A DNA stretch of 64,000 nucleotides from positions 1-64,000 of the forward strand of contig JBGTGQ010000020.1 in NCBI GenBank assembly GCA_041746635.1, read 5' to 3'. Made by a program: the position numbers and the translations under genes. The notes beneath the pieces were generated by a model. The model ran no database searches. It worked only from the letters and a program-made list of their open reading frames with translations, and was not told the origin of the DNA. The stretch comes from CAMASH01 sp041746635 (GTDB lineage Bacteria; Verrucomicrobiota; Verrucomicrobiia; Chthoniobacterales; Terrimicrobiaceae). Of this stretch, positions 58,881 to 64,000 are shown one piece after another. Within the stretch, counting starts at the first letter, position 1, and each line of letters opens with the position of its first letter.

Positions 58881-60368
58881 TCAGGCGTTGGGGGCGAGTT
58901 TGCGCAGGATGACGTAGAAGGCGAAAGCGAGCCCGAAGCCAACAAACCATGCGTAGTGATAAAGATCGACCAGGAAGGACGGAAAGAGGCCGGAGGCGGC
59001 GAGTTTCACCTGCACGAGAAAACCAGGCAGGCTGGGCAGCACGCCGAGGATCAGGGCGGCAATGGCCACCAGACTGAACCCGCCGGTGAAACGATAAGCC
59101 CCGTGGGATTGGTAAAGTGCGACGGGGTCCAGTTCCTTGCCGCGGCAAACGAAATAATCGGCGATGAGGATGCCGCCGATGGGTCCGAGCAAGGCGCTGA
59201 AACCGCCGAGAAGGGAGAAGATGTACACCTCGGGGTCGGCGAGCAGTTTCCACGGCATGATCAAAATGCCGATGACTCCGGTGATGTAGCCGCCGGTGCG
59301 GAAAGAGATTCTGTGCGGGGCGAGATTGGAGAAATCGTTGGCCGGGCTGACGACGTTGGCCGCGATGTTGGTGGCCAGCGTGGCGAGGCAGAGCGCGAGC
59401 ATGGCTGTGATGAGGACGACAGGGTTACTGAATTTCGTAAGGAGAACAGTAGGGTCCCAAATGGTCTCGCCGTAGATCACGGCTGTGGCGGAGGTGACGG
59501 CGACGCCGATGAACGAATAGAGCGCCATGGTGGGTGGGAGGCCAATCGCCTGTCCGATCACTTGGTCGCGCTGCGACTTGGCGTAGCGGGAAAAGTCGGG
59601 GATGTTGAGGGAGAGCGTGGCCCAAAAGCCGATCATTCCGGTGAGAGCGGGAAAGAAGACGGCCCAGAATTGCCCGGCCTTGGGCTGGCCGGGAGCAAAC
59701 TGTGACGACTGGGAGAGCATGGTGCCGAAACCGCCGGCTTGGTCATAGGCCCACCAAAGCAGGGCGAGTCCGAGAATGATGAGCAGCGGGGCTTTGATCA
59801 GCAGCAGCCAGCGGATGCAATCAATGCCTTTGTGAATCACCCACATGTTGATCCCCCAGAAAAACAGGAAGCAGGCGGCTTGCGGGGCGCTGATGCCGAG
59901 GGCCGCAATGGGCGCGGCCGCCAGCAGGGAGGGAAAAAATTGACCGAGGATCTGGTAGATGGCCATGCCTCCGATCCAGGCTTGGATGCCGAACCACCCG
60001 CAGGCCACGAGGGCGCGGAGAAGGGCCGGAATGTTGGCACCGAGTGTTCCGAACGAGGCGCGACAATAAACGGGAAATGGAATGCCGTATTTCGTGCCGG
60101 CATGGGCGTTGAGGATCATCGGAATGAGCACGATGACATTGGCGAGAAAAATGGTGAGAATGGCTTGCGACCAGTTCATGCCAACCTGCTGGTCCACCAA
60201 AGAGGAGGCCAGCATGTAGGTCGGAATGCAGGCGGCCATGGAAATCCACAGGGCGGCAAAATTTCCCATGTCCCAAGTGCGGGAGGCGAGGGGAATCGGC
60301 GCGAGGTCGGCGTTGGAAAGCGGGTTGTCGTTCCCTAAGGCGGAAGCTTCAGAATCGGGCATGGCCAA
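58881..60368 (-). CDS. NCS1-family nucleobase/hydantoin:cation symporter
   Basis: The 495-residue protein has about twelve membrane helices. Typical NCS1 segments are LASRTWDMGNFAALWISMAA, then YGIPFPVYCRASFGTLGANI with PALLRALVACGWFGIQAWIG, and NIPDFSRYAKSQ. Members import uracil, allantoin, hydantoins or cytosine. An alternative start lies two codons downstream (60362). The aminotransferase follows, so both may serve reductive pyrimidine catabolism. Confidence 0.9.
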   Translation of the reverse strand: MAMPDSEASALGNDNPLSNADLAPIPLASRTWDMGNFAALWISMAACIPTYMLASSLVDQQVGMNWSQAILTIFLANVIVLIPMILNAHAGTKYGIPFPVYCRASFGTLGANIPALLRALVACGWFGIQAWIGGMAIYQILGQFFPSLLAAAPIAALGISAPQAACFLFFWGINMWVIHKGIDCIRWLLLIKAPLLIILGLALLWWAYDQAGGFGTMLSQSSQFAPGQPKAGQFWAVFFPALTGMIGFWATLSLNIPDFSRYAKSQRDQVIGQAIGLPPTMALYSFIGVAVTSATAVIYGETIWDPTVLLTKFSNPVVLITAMLALCLATLATNIAANVVSPANDFSNLAPHRISFRTGGYITGVIGILIMPWKLLADPEVYIFSLLGGFSALLGPIGGILIADYFVCRGKELDPVALYQSHGAYRFTGGFSLVAIAALILGVLPSLPGFLVQVKLAASGLFPSFLVDLYHYAWFVGFGLAFAFYVILRKLAPNA

Positions 60369-60416
60369 GTCCGCCTAACGAAGCAGGCTCGATGCCAGAT
60401 AGGGAGTTAAAAACCG

Positions 60417-61391
60417 CTACTTGCCGTAGCCACCGGGATTTTTGACGTGCCAAGCCCAGGCGCTTTCCACGATGGCGCGGATGTCCTGAAACTTGGGCTG
60501 CCAACCGAGACCGGCCCGGATTTTGTCCGAACCCGCAATCAACCGCGGCGGATCGCCGGCACGGCGGGGTTTCTCCAACGCCTTAATGTCCTTGCCGGTA
60601 ATTTCGCGGCAGGCGGCGATGACTTCCTTGACGGAGGTGCCGCCGCCCGTGCCGAGATTGTAACGTTCGCTCTTTTCGGATTTGAGGGCGAGGATGTGGG
60701 CTTGGGCCAGATCGAGCACGTGGATGTAATCGCGGATGCAAGTGCCGTCGGGCGTGGGATAATCGGTGCCAAGAATGTCCACGGACTCGCGTTGGCCGAG
60801 GGCGACCTTGAGCACGTTGGGGATGAGGTGAGTTTCGATGCGGTGATCCTCACCGAATTTCTCGGTGGCTCCGGCGGCGTTGAAGTAGCGCAGGGCGACG
60901 TAGCGCAGGCCAAGGCATTCGTCATACCAGCGAAGGATTTTTTCGAAGAGGAGCTTGGATTCGCCGTACGGGTTAATGGGGTTTTGCGGGAGCGTCTCGT
61001 CGATCGGCACACGCTCGGGGATGCCGAAAATGGCGCAGGTGGAGGAAAAGACGAATTTCTTCACGCCGTTTTCCACCGCGACGTCGAGGAGGTTGATGCC
61101 ATTGGCGACATTGTTGCGAAAGTATTTGGAAGGATTCTCCATCGATTCGCCCACCAGGGCATTGGCGGCGAAATGCATGACGGCGTCGGGTTTTACCTCA
61201 CCCATGGCATGGCGCAGGACGGTGCGGTCGAGAAGATTGCCTTGGAAAAATTCGGCGCGGGGATCTACCGCCTTGCGGTGACCCTCGCTGAGATTGTCAA
61301 AAACCGCCACTTCGTAGCCCTCGTTGAGAAGTTGTTCAACGCAGATGCTGCCGATGTAGCCGGCTCCGCCGGTCACGAAAATGGTTTTCAT
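60417..61391 (-). CDS. galE: UDP-glucose 4-epimerase
   Basis: The 324-residue SDR enzyme starts MKTIFVTGGAGYIGSICVEQ (NAD-binding GxxGxxG), and has FSSTCAIFG with the catalytic Ser/Thr region and NPYGESKLLFEK with Tyr-x3-Lys. DGTCIRDYIHVLDLA and YNLGTGGGTSVKEV are GalE-specific. Interconverts UDP-glucose and UDP-galactose. The ATG at 61391 is used; the longer frame to 61712 is antisense-free noise. Confidence 0.94.
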   Translation of the reverse strand: MKTIFVTGGAGYIGSICVEQLLNEGYEVAVFDNLSEGHRKAVDPRAEFFQGNLLDRTVLRHAMGEVKPDAVMHFAANALVGESMENPSKYFRNNVANGINLLDVAVENGVKKFVFSSTCAIFGIPERVPIDETLPQNPINPYGESKLLFEKILRWYDECLGLRYVALRYFNAAGATEKFGEDHRIETHLIPNVLKVALGQRESVDILGTDYPTPDGTCIRDYIHVLDLAQAHILALKSEKSERYNLGTGGGTSVKEVIAACREITGKDIKALEKPRRAGDPPRLIAGSDKIRAGLGWQPKFQDIRAIVESAWAWHVKNPGGYGK

Positions 61392-61437
61392 GGGAGTCGG
61401 CAGATTAGCGGGATGGCGGCGACAAGCAAGAGTGAGC

Positions 61438-64000
61438 TCAGGCGGCGGCGAACGGGGCGATTTCGTTGCGCAGGGAAGCCTCGTCGCCGACGGTGAAGTC
61501 CTCCGAGGCGGCGATGTCGCAGGATTCGCCGTTATCCGCGACGATCTCGAGGAAGAGCGGCGACTTGCCAGGATGACGTTTGACGGCGTCGAGGATGCCT
61601 GACAGATTAGATTCGGAGAGCTTGCCGCGTGCCAGGCGGAGACGGACGGGTTTGACCGAGGCTTTGGGCTTGAGGGCGGTGAAGCTGTTGACCATGGCGC
61701 GCACGACGTCATCCCGACGGGTCAGCTTGGCGGAAACGCCCACCACGGTTCCCGGCACGAGGAGGGCGGCGTGTTCAGAATACGTCTCGTCCCAGGCGAC
61801 CAATTCGATCTGACCGGTGAAGTCCTCGAGTTTGACCACCGCGAAGGGCTTGCCATCCTTCTTGGTGAATTTTTTTTCCACAGAATTGATCAGGCCAGCG
61901 AGTTTGACCGTCACGGGTTCCGTGATCTGCATGGCGGCGGCGATGGTGATTACCTTGGGGCTATCGAAGTGGCCGGCGTAGCCTTGGAGCGGATGCCCGG
62001 TGATGTAGTAGCCGAGGAGTTCCTTCTCGTAGGCCAGCATTTCATTGCGAGGCCACGGTTCCACGGGCGGTGCGGAGGAACCCGCGGTCTTGGCCGGGGT
62101 GGTTTCAAAGACATCAAACAACGCGCCCTGGCCGCTACTGCGGTCGCGCTGGATGGCCGTGGCGGCGGACAGGGCGGGGTCAATGTCCACAAAAAGCTGG
62201 GCGCGGGATTTTTTCAGACCATCGAAGGCTCCGCATTTGACCAGGCTTTCGAGCAGCCTCCGGTTCACACTGCGGGAGTCGAGGCGCGCACAAAAATCCT
62301 CCAGAGACTGAAAGGGGCCATTCTTGTCGCGCTCCTCGATCATGGCCTGAACAGCGATGGTTCCGACATTTTTGATGGAGGCGAGTCCGAAGCGAACGGC
62401 GCGCGTTTTGCCGGAACCTTCCGGGGTGAAGAAGAGGCTGCTGCGGTTCACATCGGGCGGCAGGACCTTGAGCCCCATGCGGGTGCATTCGGCGATGACT
62501 TCGGCCAGACGTTCGGCCGTTCCGGCATCGTGGGTGAGCACGGCGGCCATGAATTCGACCGGGTAATGAGCCTTGGCGTAGGCGGTCTGGTACGACAGCC
62601 AGCCGTAGGCGGCGCTGTGGGATTTGTTGAAACCGTATTGTGCGAACGGCATCATGAAGTCGAAAATCGCGTGGGCGGTGTGCTCGGGAATCTGGTTGAG
62701 CTTGCCGCAACCCTCGACAAAGCGGGCGCGTTCTTTCACCATCTTTTCCTTGTCTTTTTTCCCCATGGCGCGGCGGAGGAGATCGGCCTCACCCAGCGAG
62801 TAGCCGGCCAGGACGTTGGCGGCGCGCTGCACCTGCTCCTGATAAACCATGATGCCGTAGGTCTCGGCACAGAATTGCTCCAGGAGCGGATGGGCATATT
62901 CGATTTTTTTCGTGCCTTTTTTTCGCGCGATGTAGTCGTCAATGAACTGCATCGGACCCGGCCGGTAGAGCGCGCCAATGGCGATGATGTGCTCGATGCG
63001 GTCCACGCCAAAACGTTTGCAGACGTTGGTGATGCCGCCGCTTTCCATTTGGAAAATGCCCACGGTCTCGCCGCGGTTGTACACATCAAAAGCCGCCCGG
63101 TCGTCCGTGGGAATGGCGTCGAGATCAAAGCCGGGTTCCTTTTCGCGAATGAGTCGCACGGCATGCTGGAGAATCGTGAGGGTCTTGAGACCGAGAAAGT
63201 CCATCTTCAACATGCCGAGCTCGGTCAGCGAGTTCATCTCGTATTGGGTGATGACTTCGTTGTCCTTGCCCCGGCAGAGCGGAATGTCTTCGTCCAGCGG
63301 ACCCGCCCCGATCACGACCCCGGCGGCGTGGATGCCGACGTTGCGGCTGAGACCTTCCAGCACGAGAGCATGATCCCACAGCGCGCGGGTGGATTGTTCG
63401 CCTTCAAGGGCGGCTTTGATTTCGGGATTTTTTTCAGCGGCGGTGGCGAGCGTGATATTGAGCTCGTTGGGAATCATCTTGGCCAGCCGGTCGGCGTCGG
63501 AATAACTCCAGCCCAGCACACGGCCCACATCGCGCACGACGCTTTTGGCCCCCATGGTGCCGAAGGTCACGATCTGCGAGACACAGCGTTCGCCGTATTT
63601 TTGCCGGACGTATTCGATGACCTCGCCGCGGCGTTCCATGCAAAAGTCCACGTCAATATCGGGGGGGCTGATGCGCTCGGGATTGAGGAAGCGCTCAAAA
63701 ATCAGGCCGTAGCGCAGCGGGTCAATGTCCGTGATGCGCAAGGCGTAGGCGATGAGCGAGCCGGCGGCAGAGCCGCGGCCCGGACCGACGGAAATGCCGT
63801 GATCGCGGGCATATTTGATGAAATCCCAGACAATGAGGAAGTAGCTGATGAAGCCGGTTCGTTCGATGACGCCCAGTTCGTATTCGAGGCGTTCGCGCAA
63901 TTCGGGGTCCGTGTCGGCGCGGTGGCCAAAGCGTTCGCGCAAGCCGTTCCAGCAGAGTTCCCGCAAGTAATCCTCGGGGGTTTTTCCAGCGGGCGGTGCG
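61438..64000 (-). CDS. dnaE: DNA polymerase III subunit alpha (5' part outside window)
   Basis: The C-terminal 853 residues are present and the frame runs off the right edge. Seen are the palm motif SPPDIDVDFCMERRGEVIEY, GFLG-type LGMLKMDFLGLKTL, the QYGFNKSHSAAYG finger region, a helix-hairpin-helix zone and an OB-fold near the end (VKLAGLINSVEKKFTKKDGK). The missing part is the N-terminal PHP domain and the start of the palm (about 300 residues). The C-terminal beta-clamp region is short. Main replicative polymerase. Confidence 0.96.
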   Translation of the reverse strand, partial: APPAGKTPEDYLRELCWNGLRERFGHRADTDPELRERLEYELGVIERTGFISYFLIVWDFIKYARDHGISVGPGRGSAAGSLIAYALRITDIDPLRYGLIFERFLNPERISPPDIDVDFCMERRGEVIEYVRQKYGERCVSQIVTFGTMGAKSVVRDVGRVLGWSYSDADRLAKMIPNELNITLATAAEKNPEIKAALEGEQSTRALWDHALVLEGLSRNVGIHAAGVVIGAGPLDEDIPLCRGKDNEVITQYEMNSLTELGMLKMDFLGLKTLTILQHAVRLIREKEPGFDLDAIPTDDRAAFDVYNRGETVGIFQMESGGITNVCKRFGVDRIEHIIAIGALYRPGPMQFIDDYIARKKGTKKIEYAHPLLEQFCAETYGIMVYQEQVQRAANVLAGYSLGEADLLRRAMGKKDKEKMVKERARFVEGCGKLNQIPEHTAHAIFDFMMPFAQYGFNKSHSAAYGWLSYQTAYAKAHYPVEFMAAVLTHDAGTAERLAEVIAECTRMGLKVLPPDVNRSSLFFTPEGSGKTRAVRFGLASIKNVGTIAVQAMIEERDKNGPFQSLEDFCARLDSRSVNRRLLESLVKCGAFDGLKKSRAQLFVDIDPALSAATAIQRDRSSGQGALFDVFETTPAKTAGSSAPPVEPWPRNEMLAYEKELLGYYITGHPLQGYAGHFDSPKVITIAAAMQITEPVTVKLAGLINSVEKKFTKKDGKPFAVVKLEDFTGQIELVAWDETYSEHAALLVPGTVVGVSAKLTRRDDVVRAMVNSFTALKPKASVKPVRLRLARGKLSESNLSGILDAVKRHPGKSPLFLEIVADNGESCDIAASEDFTVGDEASLRNEIAPFAAA

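Noticed and set aside
57864..59705. 613-codon open frame antisense to the aminotransferase and permease
   Set aside because: Shadow of two well supported minus-strand genes; low-complexity Gly/Asp/Glu product.

Overview
The window (about 60% G+C) looks like a chromosomal segment of a Verrucomicrobiota bacterium. The best lineage marker is a 51-residue basic protein at 20306-20461, of the small basic protein family known from Chlamydiae and Verrucomicrobia. A Gram-negative envelope is shown by BamA, a Skp/OmpH chaperone, an Mla-type lipid transport operon and lipoprotein or Sec signal peptides. Most genes are housekeeping genes in short operons, often with 4-bp ATGA overlaps. No rRNA, CRISPR array or complete phage was seen. 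Layout: 1-9000 has infA, an acyl-CoA ligase, a phosphoesterase, a duplicated-domain lipoprotein and bamA-skp. 9100-11300 has a nitric-oxide-type locus (Ric repair protein, Rrf2 regulator) followed by genes broken by frameshifts. 11300-15200 has a HAD phosphatase, uxaC and a glycoside hydrolase split by a TGA. 15371-16930 is a 1.5-kb mini-island at tRNA-Arg(CCT) carrying a VapBC-like pair and the tail of an integrase. 16944-24442 has two glycosyltransferases, RidA, a pseudouridine synthase, the small basic protein, ruvA, hpt and yraN. 24442-25582 is a second small cassette, a nucleotidyltransferase with a partner gene, bounded by 56-bp direct copies of the yraN 3' end. 25725-37465 has trpS, DUF1275, mlaDFE, carB, rpsO and pnp. 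37685-49236 has nuoFE, a WYL regulator fused to a REP-type transposase, xseA, bioB-rpiB, a phosphodiesterase and zwf-opcA. 49233-57226 has thiD, two peptidases, prmA, a tandem nucleoside diphosphate kinase, an aminotransferase, DUF58 and rplU-rpmA. 57341-64000 has tRNA-Leu(GAG), a class III aminotransferase with an NCS1 permease, galE and a partial dnaE. The most interesting layer is repetitive DNA. One family of palindromes has GGAGGG/CCCTCC ends. It clusters around a HUH (Y1) REP-associated transposase domain at 39745-40220, which is fused in frame to a WYL-domain regulator, and REP-like palindromes encode the linker. Related palindromes lie inside the coding sequences of carB, prmA and the WYL gene without breaking the frame. 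A second family has four intergenic copies of exactly 58 bp that can fold into a three-way junction. Four other palindromes (25601, 44757, 50780, 55541) look like further dispersed families. Two integrase-free cassettes with toxin-antitoxin-like cargo sit in duplicated gene 3' ends. Several disrupted genes differ from an intact frame by one base in a homopolymer, so assembly error must be excluded before calling them pseudogenes.
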